NCBI RefSeq assembly: GCF_002563655.1
Contig: NZ_PDIY01000001.1
Location: 840,001 to 904,000, forward strand
Source of the DNA: Bacillus sp. es.034
GTDB taxonomy: Bacteria; Bacillota; Bacilli; Bacillales; Bacillaceae_B
Direction: 5' to 3'
DNA: 64,000 nucleotides
In this document: positions 39,449 through 49,291 of the stretch, piece by piece
Numbering within the stretch: position 1 is the first letter of the stretch
How the letters are laid out: each line of letters starts with the position of its first letter
The notes under the pieces: model-generated
Databases searched by the model: none
What the model was told of the DNA's origin: nothing
Seen by the model: only the letters and a program-made list of their open reading frames with translations
Translations under genes and position numbers: made by a program

Positions 39449-40933
39449 ATGAGTTTTGGAGAGAAGTTCTCACCCGTTTTAGACAAATATAAAAAACTTA
39501 ATATTCGACATAGATCAAGTCAATTAGTGAAGAGAGTAGGGATTACAACACTCGCTCTTACCACTTTAACCTTTTCTTCTGCTGCCGCTACGGGGTCTGA
39601 AGAAGATCTACAAACCATCTATCATGTGTACATGGGTAGTGAGTATGTAGGTGCCGTTACAAGTCAGGACGAAGTAAAGGCGGTATTAGAGGAGAAGATT
39701 GAGAAGGCTCAGAAGGAATACAGTGATTACCAGGTTGATTTCGATCATGAAGTAACGTACATACCTGAGAATGTATTTGAAGCTGTCAAAACCAACAATC
39801 AACAAGTCATTGAAAACGTAAATAAATCTGTAGCAATCGAAGCAAATGCATTTGCTTTAATCGTCGACAATAAGCCGGTTGCGTATGTGAAAGACGAACA
39901 GGCTGCTGAAGAAGCTTTAAAAACCTTTAAGCTTAACTATGTTTCTGAAGAAGAGTTGGCTGAATTAGAGGCAAGAAAAAAGAACTCTTCAACTACTTCC
40001 TTACCCGCTTTAAAAGAAAATGAAACTCGTTTATTAGAAGTTTCTTTCAAAGAGAATGTAGACGTTAAAAAAGCGCAGGTGAAACCGGAAGAAATGATGT
40101 CCCCTGAAGAAGCGGCTGATTTTCTTGAAAAAGGTGCGTTAGAAGAGAAGAAATACAAGGTGCAAGAAGGCGATTCACTTAGTACGATTGCCGAAGATCA
40201 TCAATTGACGACCGGTACTTTACTCAAGTTGAACGAAGGCTTGAAGGAGGACGACGCGCTGAAGGTGGGTGCAGAGTTAAACGTTACTGCATACGAGCCG
40301 CTTGTTCACGTACTCGTTAAGAAGGAAGCAAATAAGATTGAAAAGATCGCTTATGATAAAGAAGTAGAAGAAGACTCTTCTATGAATAAAGGCGACACGA
40401 AAGTGAAGCAAGAGGGTCAGGATGGTGAGAGATCCGTTACTTTCGAAACAACAGAGGTAAATGGTTCTCAAATCTCTAAAAATGTAAAAGAAGAAAAGAA
40501 ATTAAAAGATCCAGTGAAATATATCGTGATTAAAGGGACGAAAGCCATTCCTTCAAGAGGATCGGGAAGTTTTGCGTGGCCGACGAATGGCGGTTATATT
40601 TCTTCCAAGCAAGGACAAAGATGGGGGAAAATGCATAAAGGTATCGACATCGCCCGTCCAAGTGACCGCACGATCAAATCCGTTGATAACGGAAGAGTCG
40701 TATCAGCAGGCTGGGACGATGGCGGTTATGGAAATAAGGTCATCATTGATCACGGTAATGGATATAGAACTCTTTATGCTCATTTAGACTCCATCTCTGT
40801 TTCTGCCGGACAAACGGTTGAAAGAGGGCAGAAGCTCGGGATCATGGGAGAAACAGGTGAAGCAACAGGGGTTCATCTTCACATTGAAATTTTCAAAAAT
40901 GGATCTCTGATTAATCCATTGGATGTACTGTAA
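39449..40933 (+). CDS. Secreted M23 peptidoglycan endopeptidase with LysM and G5 domains
   Basis: 494-aa exported cell-wall hydrolase. An N-terminal signal/anchor segment (about 28-47, VKRVGITTLALTTLTFSSAAA); an uncharacterised charged region; LysM (about 232-277, YKVQEGDSLSTIAEDHQLT); a G5-type domain (about 285-360); and a C-terminal M23 zinc peptidase with KMHKGIDIA, the gate YGNKVIIDHGNGYRTLYAHL in two parts, and GVHLHIEI. The zinc ligands are intact. ATG 39449 follows AGGAGGC. Placement directly before walRK suggests a role in wall remodelling under WalR. Confidence 0.92.
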   Translation: MSFGEKFSPVLDKYKKLNIRHRSSQLVKRVGITTLALTTLTFSSAAATGSEEDLQTIYHVYMGSEYVGAVTSQDEVKAVLEEKIEKAQKEYSDYQVDFDHEVTYIPENVFEAVKTNNQQVIENVNKSVAIEANAFALIVDNKPVAYVKDEQAAEEALKTFKLNYVSEEELAELEARKKNSSTTSLPALKENETRLLEVSFKENVDVKKAQVKPEEMMSPEEAADFLEKGALEEKKYKVQEGDSLSTIAEDHQLTTGTLLKLNEGLKEDDALKVGAELNVTAYEPLVHVLVKKEANKIEKIAYDKEVEEDSSMNKGDTKVKQEGQDGERSVTFETTEVNGSQISKNVKEEKKLKDPVKYIVIKGTKAIPSRGSGSFAWPTNGGYISSKQGQRWGKMHKGIDIARPSDRTIKSVDNGRVVSAGWDDGGYGNKVIIDHGNGYRTLYAHLDSISVSAGQTVERGQKLGIMGETGEATGVHLHIEIFKNGSLINPLDVL

Positions 40934-40955
40934 TTTTATAGAGGGAATCAAGCAT

Positions 40956-40992
40956 GGGACTGACACAATCATTTTATTTGTCAGTCCCCTTT
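40956..40992 (+). terminator. Terminator after the M23 peptidase gene
   Basis: A 10-bp perfect stem GGGACTGACA (40956-40965) with TGTCAGTCCC (40979-40988), followed by a short T-rich tail. Confidence 0.75.
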
Positions 40993-41149
40993 GTTATATT
41001 TAGATTATAGTCAACAAGCATTGAAATAAAGGGTATGATAGAGTTAAAGATGAATTAATATGGAGAAAGTGATAAATTTAAAGGAAGAATCCTATACTAA
41101 TCACAACTTTATATGATCCATTACTTTTTTCTAAAGGAGATCAATTGAT

Positions 41150-41857
41150 ATGGAAAAGAAGATATTAGTCGTTGACGATGAGAAACCAATTGCAGATATA
41201 TTACAGTTTAATTTAAAGAAAGAAGGATATGAGGTTCATTGTGCATATGATGGCGATGAAGCGGTGAAGATGGCGGAAGAAATCAAGCCGGATCTTGTCC
41301 TTCTTGATATCATGCTTCCGAATCGTGATGGAATGGAAGTGTGCCGTGAAATCAGGAAGAAGTATGAAATGCCAATCATCATGCTCACAGCGAAAGACTC
41401 TGAGATCGATAAAGTATTGGGATTGGAGCTTGGGGCGGATGATTATGTGACCAAACCGTTCAGTACACGTGAATTGATTGCCAGGGTGAAAGCCAACCTG
41501 CGACGTCATCAGCACGGGGCGCAGCAAGCTGTCGAGGATGAGAATAATGAAATCACCGTCGGATCCTTAACGATCCATCCGGATGCCTACGTTGTTTCAA
41601 AACGGGGAGAAACAATCGAATTGACTCACCGTGAGTTCGAGCTCCTTCATTACTTGGCGAAGCATATCGGACAGGTCATGACCCGGGAGCATTTACTTCA
41701 AACTGTGTGGGGTTATGATTACTACGGGGATGTGCGTACAGTCGATGTGACTGTCAGACGTCTTCGCGAGAAAATTGAAGATAACCCAAGTCACCCTACC
41801 TGGATCGTAACACGTAGAGGAGTAGGTTATTACTTACGAAATCCTGAACAGGAGTAA
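41150..41857 (+). CDS. walR: Response regulator WalR (YycF)
   Basis: Essential OmpR-family regulator of cell-wall metabolism (235 aa). Receiver domain with DD at 9-10, phospho-acceptor Asp53 (LLDIMLP), Thr and Lys switch residues (MLTAKD, TKPF); C-terminal winged helix with [16 protein letters not shown] and [16 protein letters not shown] 41150 follows AAAGGAG. Next to walK with a 6-nt gap. Confidence 0.98.
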   Translation: MEKKILVVDDEKPIADILQFNLKKEGYEVHCAYDGDEAVKMAEEIKPDLVLLDIMLPNRDGMEVCREIRKKYEMPIIMLTAKDSEIDKVLGLELGADDYVTKPFSTRELIARVKANLRRHQHGAQQAVEDENNEITVGSLTIHPDAYVVSKRGETIELTHREFELLHYLAKHIGQVMTREHLLQTVWGYDYYGDVRTVDVTVRRLREKIEDNPSHPTWIVTRRGVGYYLRNPEQE

Positions 41858-41863
41858 TATGTA

Positions 41864-43690
41864 ATGAAGAAAGTTGGCTTAACCCGTTCGATTCATTTGA
41901 AATTTGTTCTGATCTACGTTCTGCTCATCCTGCTCGCCATGCAAATCATCGGGGTTTATTTTGTACGGGAACTTGAGCAGAAGCTGGTGGAGAACTTTAA
42001 AACCTCTATTACCAATAGAGTGAACTTACTAGAATATACCGTAAAAGAAGCCATGTTGAAAAAAAGGACCGAGGACGATCCCAGCCTTCAGGAGGATGTA
42101 TACAGGATATTAAACGATAGCAGTAAAACATCCGATATAGCTGAAATCAGGGTCATTAATGACAGAGCCAGAATCGTGGGGACCTCTGATCCCAATAATC
42201 AAGGTCTGGTCGGTCAGATCAGTGCGGAAAAAGAGGTTAAAAAAGCCCTTGCACTCGGATTTGGTGACGACGATATCTACCTTGATGATAAGACAAAGGA
42301 TCGAATTTGGGTATACACCAAACCGATTGAGTCGAACAACGAAGTCATTGGGACCATCTATATCGCCGGGGAAATCGAAACGGTTTATGATCAAATGAGT
42401 GAAATCAATAAGATCTTCACAAATGGGACCATCATTGCACTGGCGATAACGGCTGTTTTGGGGGTATTATTGGCCCAAACCGTTACCAGGCCCATTTCGG
42501 ATATGAGGAAGCAGGCCTTAGCCATGGCAAAAGGTAATTTCTCGAGGAAGGTAAAGGTCTATGGATACGATGAAATCGGTCAATTGGCCATTACGTTTAA
42601 TAATCTGACAAAGCGTCTTCAAGAAGCCCAGGCAACGACTGAGGGGGAAAGAAGGAAGCTTTCTTCAGTGTTGTCTTATATGACGGATGGGGTCATTGCG
42701 ACAGATCGAAAAGGTCGGGTCATTCTCATTAATGATCCTGCTGCTGATATGCTGGATGTTTCACGTGAAACAGTCGTTTCCCAACCGATCGTTTCACTGT
42801 TGGGACTGGATGAGGAGTATACATTCGATGACTTATCGAATGAACAGGACTCTATCATTCTGGATTACAGTACGAAGGATAAACCATATATTTTACGAGC
42901 GAATTTCTCTATTATCCAAAAAGAGACGGGGTTCGTGAATGGTCTTATAGCAGTCTTGCATGATATTACGGAACAAGAGAAGATAGATTTAGAGAGACGG
43001 GAATTTGTCGCCAACGTTTCCCACGAACTTCGCACCCCTTTGACGACGATGAGGAGCTATCTGGAGGCCCTGGCAGAAGGAGCATGGGAGGACAGGGAAA
43101 TAGCCCCCCAATTTCTTGACGTGACCCAGAACGAGACTGAGCGGATGATCCGTCTCGTCAATGACCTCCTTCAGCTATCAAAAATGGATAGTAAAGACTA
43201 CCGTTTTAATAAAGATTGGGTGGACTTCATCCTATTTTTCCATAAAATCATCGATCGTTTTGAAATGACCAAGGATATAAATGTAACATTTAACCGCTTC
43301 TTGCCGGATAAAGCGATGTTTGTAGAAATTGATCAGGATAAAATCACTCAAGTGCTCGATAATATTATTTCCAACGCATTAAAGTATTCACCAGAAGGCG
43401 GCACCATTACCTTTACAGTGAAAGAAAAAGAAGGATTCATCGAGATCAGCGTATCCGATCAGGGGTTAGGAATTCCGAAAGATAATCTGGAAAAGATCTT
43501 CGAGCGTTTCTATCGTGTAGACAAAGCCCGCACAAGACAAATGGGCGGTACGGGATTAGGGCTTGCCATTGCGAAAGAAATGATATCAGCACACGGTGGT
43601 GATGTGTGGGCGAAGAGTAAAGAAGGTAAAGGGACGACAATCGTATTTACCCTCCCATATGATTCAACACAGGAGGATGATTGGGCATGA
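41864..43690 (+). CDS. walK: Sensor histidine kinase WalK (YycG)
   Basis: 608-aa membrane kinase phosphorylating WalR. TM1 about 13-33; extracytoplasmic PAS-like domain; TM2 about 184-204; HAMP; cytoplasmic PAS (about 265-370, MTDGVIATDRKGRVILIND); HisKA with phospho-acceptor in NVSHELRTPLTT; HATPase with N box NIISNALKYS, G1 DQGLGIP, and G2 GGTGLGLAI. A perfect parS is embedded in the PAS coding region. Its stop overlaps walH (ATGA). Confidence 0.98.
   Translation: MKKVGLTRSIHLKFVLIYVLLILLAMQIIGVYFVRELEQKLVENFKTSITNRVNLLEYTVKEAMLKKRTEDDPSLQEDVYRILNDSSKTSDIAEIRVINDRARIVGTSDPNNQGLVGQISAEKEVKKALALGFGDDDIYLDDKTKDRIWVYTKPIESNNEVIGTIYIAGEIETVYDQMSEINKIFTNGTIIALAITAVLGVLLAQTVTRPISDMRKQALAMAKGNFSRKVKVYGYDEIGQLAITFNNLTKRLQEAQATTEGERRKLSSVLSYMTDGVIATDRKGRVILINDPAADMLDVSRETVVSQPIVSLLGLDEEYTFDDLSNEQDSIILDYSTKDKPYILRANFSIIQKETGFVNGLIAVLHDITEQEKIDLERREFVANVSHELRTPLTTMRSYLEALAEGAWEDREIAPQFLDVTQNETERMIRLVNDLLQLSKMDSKDYRFNKDWVDFILFFHKIIDRFEMTKDINVTFNRFLPDKAMFVEIDQDKITQVLDNIISNALKYSPEGGTITFTVKEKEGFIEISVSDQGLGIPKDNLEKIFERFYRVDKARTRQMGGTGLGLAIAKEMISAHGGDVWAKSKEGKGTTIVFTLPYDSTQEDDWA
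42757..42772. other. parS: parS site inside walK
   Basis: TGTTTCACGTGAAACA, a perfect palindrome, encodes VSRET in the WalK PAS domain. It lies about 34 kb from oriC on the rightward arm. Confidence 0.93.
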
Positions 43691-45024
43691 ATTATGAAAA
43701 AATTAAATCGATCGTTTTAACCGTACTTGTTTGCATAAGTGTTTTCCTTACCTTTAATCTTTGGACCTATTCACCGGGATACGATACGATCAACAGTGAT
43801 CGTGCTTATGATGTGTCAGTCGGGGAAAAGCTCAAGGATAATGAGTTGAATACCCGTCTGATTAAGCCGTTTAAGCTCTTTTATCATGGAAGGGACAAAA
43901 CAGTCGGTACAACCAATCAGACCGAAATGAATAAAGTGACCGAACAGCTGGGGAAGTGGTCTCTTTTCGAAATTAAAAATATATCAAATGAGTACAGTTT
44001 CCAAGAAATCAATACCCTCATTCAGGGTGAAGATAAGTTTGAACTGGTGTTTCCCGATATCGTGCCTTTATCTGTCTTCAGTCAAGGATTGAACTTGGAA
44101 GAAAAAAATATTTCAACTGCTTCGTTTAATCGGATTGTCATTGATTTGAACGATGCAAATCGTGATACAGGCTCCATTTTCTTTATTACAGTCAGTGACG
44201 ATAAAGAGGAAAAGGCTGTGTATGAAAGTCAGGTGAGCCTTGCCAGCCTGGATTCATTTAAACGGAACTTCGTGCAAAGAGCGTTATATAATAGTGCTTA
44301 TCGTCAATACGTGAAACAGCCGATAAATGATAAGAAAACCATTTTTCTACCAAAGGATGCCGAGGATTATGTCAGTTATTATTACTACACGGAATTAAGC
44401 TCCCTTGAAGAATATAAACAGGCGCTATTTAGTGATCCCAATAGTGTAAATATGGGTTCTGTGGACGATCTGGTGACATATATGGATGTCTCCTCCATAT
44501 TGACGGTGGATAAGAATCACAATACATTCTCGTTCGTTAACCCTTCTGAGGAGAAAGATGATGGATCCTCCCCTGCCATGCTCGTACAAAAGAGCATGGA
44601 GTTCGTCAATGATCATGGCGGTTGGACAGATGACTATCAACTCTTTTCCATAAGCCCTTATGAAAATAAAATCGTATATCGCCTTTTTCTGCAAAACCAC
44701 CCTGTCTTCAACGATAACGGGATGGCTGAAGTCTCCCAAACATGGGGTCAGAACGGCATCAATAAATACAGTCGGCCATACTTTAAACTCGACTTCTCGT
44801 TTAAAGATACGGCTGAAGTCTTGTTGCCATCAGGTTCTTCCGTCATCTATGCATTGAACCAAGTGGATTCGATCGACCTTGATTATGTAGAGGACATTGC
44901 CGTTGGGTACAAGATGACCAGAGACCCAAATGAAAGCAGAAAGCTTAATTTCGAACCCTCCTGGTATTATAAATATGACGGTAATTGGTTGAGATTATCC
45001 GTCGATGACAAGGAGGGACTGTAA
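43687..45024 (+). CDS. walH: WalRK regulator WalH (YycH)
   Basis: 445-aa membrane-anchored protein with one N-terminal helix (IKSIVLTVLVCISVFLTFNLW) and a large extracytoplasmic part. In B. subtilis YycH and YycI bind WalK in the membrane and restrain it. ATG 43687 overlaps the walK stop; a TTG two codons earlier would be too close to the AGGAGG. Sequence outside the anchor is weakly conserved, as usual, so the call leans on position. Confidence 0.93.
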   Translation: MNYEKIKSIVLTVLVCISVFLTFNLWTYSPGYDTINSDRAYDVSVGEKLKDNELNTRLIKPFKLFYHGRDKTVGTTNQTEMNKVTEQLGKWSLFEIKNISNEYSFQEINTLIQGEDKFELVFPDIVPLSVFSQGLNLEEKNISTASFNRIVIDLNDANRDTGSIFFITVSDDKEEKAVYESQVSLASLDSFKRNFVQRALYNSAYRQYVKQPINDKKTIFLPKDAEDYVSYYYYTELSSLEEYKQALFSDPNSVNMGSVDDLVTYMDVSSILTVDKNHNTFSFVNPSEEKDDGSSPAMLVQKSMEFVNDHGGWTDDYQLFSISPYENKIVYRLFLQNHPVFNDNGMAEVSQTWGQNGINKYSRPYFKLDFSFKDTAEVLLPSGSSVIYALNQVDSIDLDYVEDIAVGYKMTRDPNESRKLNFEPSWYYKYDGNWLRLSVDDKEGL

Positions 45025-45025
45025 A

Positions 45026-45829
45026 TTGGATTGGAGTAAAACGAAAAGCATTTTCATCATTGTTTTTCTCGTATTAGATATCTTTTTGATGTCCCTCTTT
45101 ATTAATAAAGTGTCTGAAAGCAACCCGGAAACACTCAGTCAGGCTACTTTTGAGGAGAAATTAAAGGCGGACAAAATTAAATATCCAAAGACGCTATCCC
45201 AGGATCCAACGGAAGAAAAATATATCCAGGCTAAATCAAAGAAATTCAAGGATGAAGATATCAGTATCTTAAAGGACCAAGATGTTACCGTTATTAACGA
45301 AAGTACGATTCATTCTACGTTAGATGAACCTGTTTCATTAGATAAGGATTTCTCACCGGACGATTTAAATGACTTCATGGAAAATAAGGTCATTGATGGC
45401 GATAAGTACAGCTTCTGGGACTATAACACGGAAGAACAGACGATCACGTATTATCAGACGTATCGGGGAAGACAATTATTCAATAATACGAATGGAAAGA
45501 TCGTCCTTACCGTCAATAATGATAATAAAATTGTATCGTATAAACAGTCCATGCTTGAGGATCTGAATGAATTTGGAGAAGATAAATCCATCATTCCTTC
45601 CTTTGTAGCGTTGCAGGGCCTTTATACGAACCAAAAAATCAGTCCGGATAGTGTGGTTCATAAACCGAAATTGGGGTATTGGACGTTCCTGTCCGAGGAA
45701 TCCCAAGTCCTTGCACCAACCTGGCACTTTGTCGTGGAATCAGGAAACAAGGAAGAAGATTTGTTTATCAACGCGGTAGAAGGAGAAATCGTGGAGATCA
45801 ACAAACCGGAAAAAGAAACATTGGAGTGA
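45026..45829 (+). CDS. walI: WalRK regulator WalI (YycI)
   Basis: 267-aa partner of WalH. A single N-terminal membrane helix ([20 protein letters not shown]) and a periplasm-side YycI domain. Start TTG 45026 gives the family N-terminus M-D-W-S-K-T-K, lies 1 nt after the walH stop, and has AAGGAGGG upstream; a longer frame from 45005 lacks such support. Tight spacing to walJ (5 nt). Confidence 0.93.
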   Translation: MDWSKTKSIFIIVFLVLDIFLMSLFINKVSESNPETLSQATFEEKLKADKIKYPKTLSQDPTEEKYIQAKSKKFKDEDISILKDQDVTVINESTIHSTLDEPVSLDKDFSPDDLNDFMENKVIDGDKYSFWDYNTEEQTITYYQTYRGRQLFNNTNGKIVLTVNNDNKIVSYKQSMLEDLNEFGEDKSIIPSFVALQGLYTNQKISPDSVVHKPKLGYWTFLSEESQVLAPTWHFVVESGNKEEDLFINAVEGEIVEINKPEKETLE

Positions 45830-45834
45830 GAGAT

Positions 45835-46629
45835 ATGACGATGCATTTTAGTGTACTTGCAAGCGGCAGTACGGGAAATGCGATATTTGTTGAATCGGAG
45901 GAACACTCCTTTCTTGTCGATGCCGGATTAAGCGGCAAGCAGATGGAAGGATTGTTCAGTCAGATCGACCGGAAAATTGAAGACTTGTCGGGGATTCTGG
46001 TCACCCATGAACATAGTGATCATATTAAGGGGATCGGTGTATTGGCGAGGAAGTACAAGCTGCCGATCTATGCGAACGATAAGACGTGGAACGCCATGGA
46101 CGGTCTGGTGGGGAAGATTGATACAGAGCAGAAGTTTTCCTTTGATATGGAAACGGCCAAGCATTTCGGGGGACTGAGCATCGAGTCATTCGGGGTATCA
46201 CATGATGCTGCAGAACCGATGTTTTATATTTTCCATCACGGGGAGAAGAAGCTTGTTCTTGTCACCGATACGGGGTATGTAAGCGATCGGATGAAAGGGA
46301 TCATCTCGAATGCCGACGCCTATGTATTTGAAAGCAATCACGATGTAGGGATGCTCCGGATGTGCCGATACCCATGGAATATCAAACGCCGGATCCTGAG
46401 TGATTACGGCCATGTATCCAACGAGGACGCGGCCATTGCCATGAGTGAAGTGATGGGCGATAACACCAAGGGTATTTACCTGGCTCATTTAAGCCTTGAT
46501 AACAATATGAAAGATCTCGCAAGGATGAGTGTCACCCAAACACTCGAATCAAAAGGAATACTGGTAGGAGAACAGATCGATTTATTTGATACGGATCCTA
46601 AAGTACCAACACCTTTAGTTGCGATTTAA
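45835..46629 (+). CDS. walJ: MBL-fold nuclease WalJ (YycJ)
   Basis: 264-aa metallo-beta-lactamase-fold protein, related to 5'-3' exonucleases, last of the walRKHIJ operon; linked in Gram-positives to DNA replication and wall coordination. Metal motif THEHSDH, then VSHDAAEP and TDTGYVSD, with ESNHD near the second site. ATG 45835 follows GGAG by 8 nt. Confidence 0.94.
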   Translation: MTMHFSVLASGSTGNAIFVESEEHSFLVDAGLSGKQMEGLFSQIDRKIEDLSGILVTHEHSDHIKGIGVLARKYKLPIYANDKTWNAMDGLVGKIDTEQKFSFDMETAKHFGGLSIESFGVSHDAAEPMFYIFHHGEKKLVLVTDTGYVSDRMKGIISNADAYVFESNHDVGMLRMCRYPWNIKRRILSDYGHVSNEDAAIAMSEVMGDNTKGIYLAHLSLDNNMKDLARMSVTQTLESKGILVGEQIDLFDTDPKVPTPLVAI

Positions 46630-46668
46630 ACCGGTTCAAATGTTTATGATTTCTCTGTTAAAGGTATG

Positions 46669-46702
46669 AAAAAGGTGAGGGCTTCTGTCTTCGCCTTTTT
46701 TG
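46669..46702 (+). terminator. Terminator after walJ
   Basis: Stem AAAAAGGTGA (46669-46678) with TCGCCTTTTT (46690-46700, one G-U pair), 11-nt loop and T run. Confidence 0.7.
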
Positions 46703-46903
46703 TATGCATCCGCGGAAAATAGCACCTGAAACGGAAATCAATCACTACTCTTCGTAAAAACAATAACGTTAACAGCTTTACATAAATAGTAACCTAATAA
46801 ATTTCTTACCATCTTTTCATCATTTTTTAATTTAATCTGACTATAATCGGGCTTGTAAAGATAAAATAACAAAAGGAATAGCTGGTAGAAAGGATGAAGA
46901 CGC

Positions 46904-48148
46904 ATGGGATATTATGATGGTGATCATAATTCTGAAGGCAGGACTGGCAGGCAAAAGGGTAATCGTGGAGGAATGTTCCTGGCGGGGCTATTGGGAGTCG
47001 TCCTTGGGGCGATCCTCGTAATCGTGGCCATTCCTCAGCTGACGAACTTTGATATATTACCTTATTCGGTTCAACCGGATAAGGATTTGAAAGAAACGGA
47101 CCAGACGTATCATAATGGAACGACCAAGAATGTGTCTGTTAATGTGACGACGGATGTGACAAAAGCCGTAGAAAAGACCGGAGACTCCGTGGTTGGAATC
47201 ACGAATATCCAATCCCAGAGCTTCTGGGGTCAGGGTGGTGGTCAGACCCAGGATCAGCAGGCAGGAACGGGATCAGGGGTCATGTATAAAAAAGAAGGCA
47301 AAACCGTCTATATCGTGACGAATAATCACGTTGTGGAAGGGGCGGATCAATTGGAGGTCACCCTTGCCGACGGTACCAAGGTTCCTGCTAAACTCCGTGG
47401 TACTGATGTTTGGACAGACCTTGCCGTCATTGAAATCGATGGGAGCAAAATCAAAAATGATGATATTGCCGAGTTTGGAAATTCGGATGAGCTGAAAGCA
47501 GGTGAGCCTGTCATCGCCATCGGGAACCCACTTGGACTTCAATTCTCAGGTTCTGTGACGCAGGGTGTCGTTTCGGGTGTGGAGAGGACGATTCCTGTCG
47601 ACATCAATCAGGATGGCATGGAGGACTGGAACGCAGAGGTCCTGCAAACCGATGCAGCCATCAACCCCGGTAACAGCGGTGGAGCCCTTATCAACATTTC
47701 CGGACAGCTGGTCGGGATCAACTCGATGAAAATCGCCCAGGAAGCGGTAGAAGGAATTGGACTTGCCATTCCGATCAATTCTGCTCGCCCTATCATTGAA
47801 GACCTTGAGCAATATGGAGAAGTGAAGCGTCCTGCAATGGGCGTGACATTAGAAGACGTCAATCAGATTTCTGCCTATCACCAGCAGGAGACCTTGAAGC
47901 TCCCGAAAGATATCCATTATGGTGTGATGATCAGACAAACCGTTCCGAATTCCCCTGCTGCTCAAGCCGGTTTACAGGAGCTTGATGTCATCACGGAGCT
48001 AGACGGTGAGAAGGTCGAGAATGTAATCGACTTGAGGAAGCATCTATATAATAAAAAAGAAGTGAACGATCAAATGAAAGTGACCTTCTACAGAGATGGC
48101 AAAAAGAAAGAAGTCACAATGAAATTGACGGATGAATCCCGATTATAG
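46904..48148 (+). CDS. htrC: HtrA-type serine protease (YycK/HtrC)
   Basis: 414-aa membrane-anchored protease for misfolded secreted proteins. One N-terminal helix (about 26-45), trypsin-like domain with His in TNNHVVEG, Asp in WTDLAVIEI and Ser in NPGNSGGALIN, then one PDZ domain (SPAAQAGLQELDVITELDG). Catalytic triad intact. ATG 46904 follows GAAAGGATG. It has its own probable promoter (TATAAT near 46848) and terminator. Confidence 0.94.
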   Translation: MGYYDGDHNSEGRTGRQKGNRGGMFLAGLLGVVLGAILVIVAIPQLTNFDILPYSVQPDKDLKETDQTYHNGTTKNVSVNVTTDVTKAVEKTGDSVVGITNIQSQSFWGQGGGQTQDQQAGTGSGVMYKKEGKTVYIVTNNHVVEGADQLEVTLADGTKVPAKLRGTDVWTDLAVIEIDGSKIKNDDIAEFGNSDELKAGEPVIAIGNPLGLQFSGSVTQGVVSGVERTIPVDINQDGMEDWNAEVLQTDAAINPGNSGGALINISGQLVGINSMKIAQEAVEGIGLAIPINSARPIIEDLEQYGEVKRPAMGVTLEDVNQISAYHQQETLKLPKDIHYGVMIRQTVPNSPAAQAGLQELDVITELDGEKVENVIDLRKHLYNKKEVNDQMKVTFYRDGKKKEVTMKLTDESRL

Positions 48149-48162
48149 AATGTGGATAAAGT

Positions 48163-48203
48163 GAAAAGCAGGAAGGCGGTGCGCCCTTTCCTGCTTTTTC
48201 TTT
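48163..48203 (+). terminator. Terminator after htrC
   Basis: Stem AAAAGCAGGAA (from 48164) with TTCCTGCTTTT (to about 48198), GC-rich top, then T-rich tail. Confidence 0.88.
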
Positions 48204-48258
48204 ACATGATATGATGATTGTGGATAAGTATATAAACTACATGTTAGGAGGAAACGAC

Positions 48259-48417
48259 ATGATTTACTGCTGCTTGGAGCATGTGGAATTAGCCATGGAT
48301 ATTGTCGTCGATGAGCATGAGGTAGCGCCTCAACTAACAGAGATTTCTGAAGACAAGAAGTTATCCACAACCTGTGAATATTGTGGGAATAACGCCGTAT
48401 ATATAGTGGCGAACTAA
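48259..48417 (+). CDS. yyzF: CxxH/CxxC small zinc-ribbon protein YyzF
   Basis: 52-aa protein with CLEH near residue 5 and CEYC near residue 41, the CxxH/CxxC family typical of bacilli at this spot. It probably binds one zinc; function unknown. ATG 48259 with AGGAGGAAAC upstream is preferred to an upstream in-frame ATG. A perfect DnaA box lies inside the gene, encoding LSTT. Confidence 0.88.
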   Translation: MIYCCLEHVELAMDIVVDEHEVAPQLTEISEDKKLSTTCEYCGNNAVYIVAN

Positions 48418-48511
48418 TATTCCCATACCATATGAGGATTGGTCTTGTGGATATGTGGATAATTTCTGTGGATAACGTGTTTGTAAATTGTTTGTAAAGC
48501 GAGTGTGGATA

Positions 48512-48991
48512 GTGAATATCACCATTGTAACGGTTGGTAAATTAAAAGAAAAATATTTAAAGCAGGGAATCGATGAATATGTGAAGCGACTTGGTGCGTA
48601 CGCAAAAATTGAAATAGTTGAGCTGGCAGACGAAAAGGCACCAGAAATATTGAGTGACTCTGAAATGGAGCAGGTGAAGAATAAAGAAGGTGAACGGATC
48701 TTAGCGAAGATCTCACCCGATCATCATGTCATTGCCCTCGCCATTCAAGGGAAAATGCGTTCTTCAGAAGACCTCGCCGATAACCTGGATAAGCTTGCAA
48801 CGTACGGTAAAAGCAAAGTGGCATTTGTGATTGGTGGATCATTGGGACTCAGTGATGACGTAATCAAGAGATCCAATGAAACCCTTTCGTTTTCGAAAAT
48901 GACTTTTCCCCATCAGTTAATGAGACTGATTTTGGTGGAGCAGATCTATCGGGCGTTTCGGATTAATCGGGGGGAACCGTACCATAAGTAA
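48512..48991 (+). CDS. rlmH: 23S rRNA (pseudouridine1915-N3)-methyltransferase RlmH
   Basis: SPOUT-class SAM methyltransferase acting on helix 69 of 23S rRNA (159 aa, exact family length). The knot motif region [13 protein letters not shown] and the C-terminus [21 protein letters not shown] (two pieces) are invariant. Start GTG 48512 gives the family N-terminus [19 protein letters not shown]. It has no clear Shine-Dalgarno sequence; instead a DnaA box covers that position. Confidence 0.96.
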   Translation: MNITIVTVGKLKEKYLKQGIDEYVKRLGAYAKIEIVELADEKAPEILSDSEMEQVKNKEGERILAKISPDHHVIALAIQGKMRSSEDLADNLDKLATYGKSKVAFVIGGSLGLSDDVIKRSNETLSFSKMTFPHQLMRLILVEQIYRAFRINRGEPYHK

Positions 48992-49291
48992 AAGGTTGTT
49001 AACCCAATGCCTCTCCTAATTGTTGGGGAGGCAAAAAGGCAAGTTGAAAAGAGATCGGAGGTATGGTTGAAGTACAAAAAATAGATTGACAATTGTGAAA
49101 ATTATTTTAGACTAAAAGTAGTTCTTTCCTCAAATTCTTCTTACTTTACTACTCCTTGATGTCCTAATTGCTTTTTAACCCCCTTTCAGTTGAAACCACA
49201 TTAAACCTCTTTTTTCCTATGGATTTTTTTACTCATTCATTTTAAAAAAACTGTCCCGAATCTAAAAATTCATTAAGGGAGATGATTTCTT
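48992..49291. other. AT-rich noncoding gap after rlmH
   Basis: An inverted repeat GCCTCTCC / GGGGAGGC near 49010-49034 lacks a U-tract. The rest is pyrimidine-rich, with no open frame. This is where the gene order conserved with B. subtilis stops, so it may mark an insertion boundary. Confidence 0.5.

Larger units (their letters stand above)
48151..48512. promoter_or_regulatory. DnaA-box cluster around yyzF and rlmH
   Basis: Five perfect DnaA boxes lie at 48151-48159, 48219-48227, 48361-48369, 48454-48462 and 48467-48475. Two single-mismatch boxes lie at 48446-48454 and 48504-48512. The tight group 48446-48475 and the box overlapping the rlmH start codon lie directly in the rlmH leader. Density equals that of oriC. 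DnaA binding is inferred. Confidence 0.85.

Noticed and set aside
49010..49034. Terminator after rlmH
   Set aside because: The inverted repeat is followed by AAAAA, not a U-tract, on either usable strand for rlmH.
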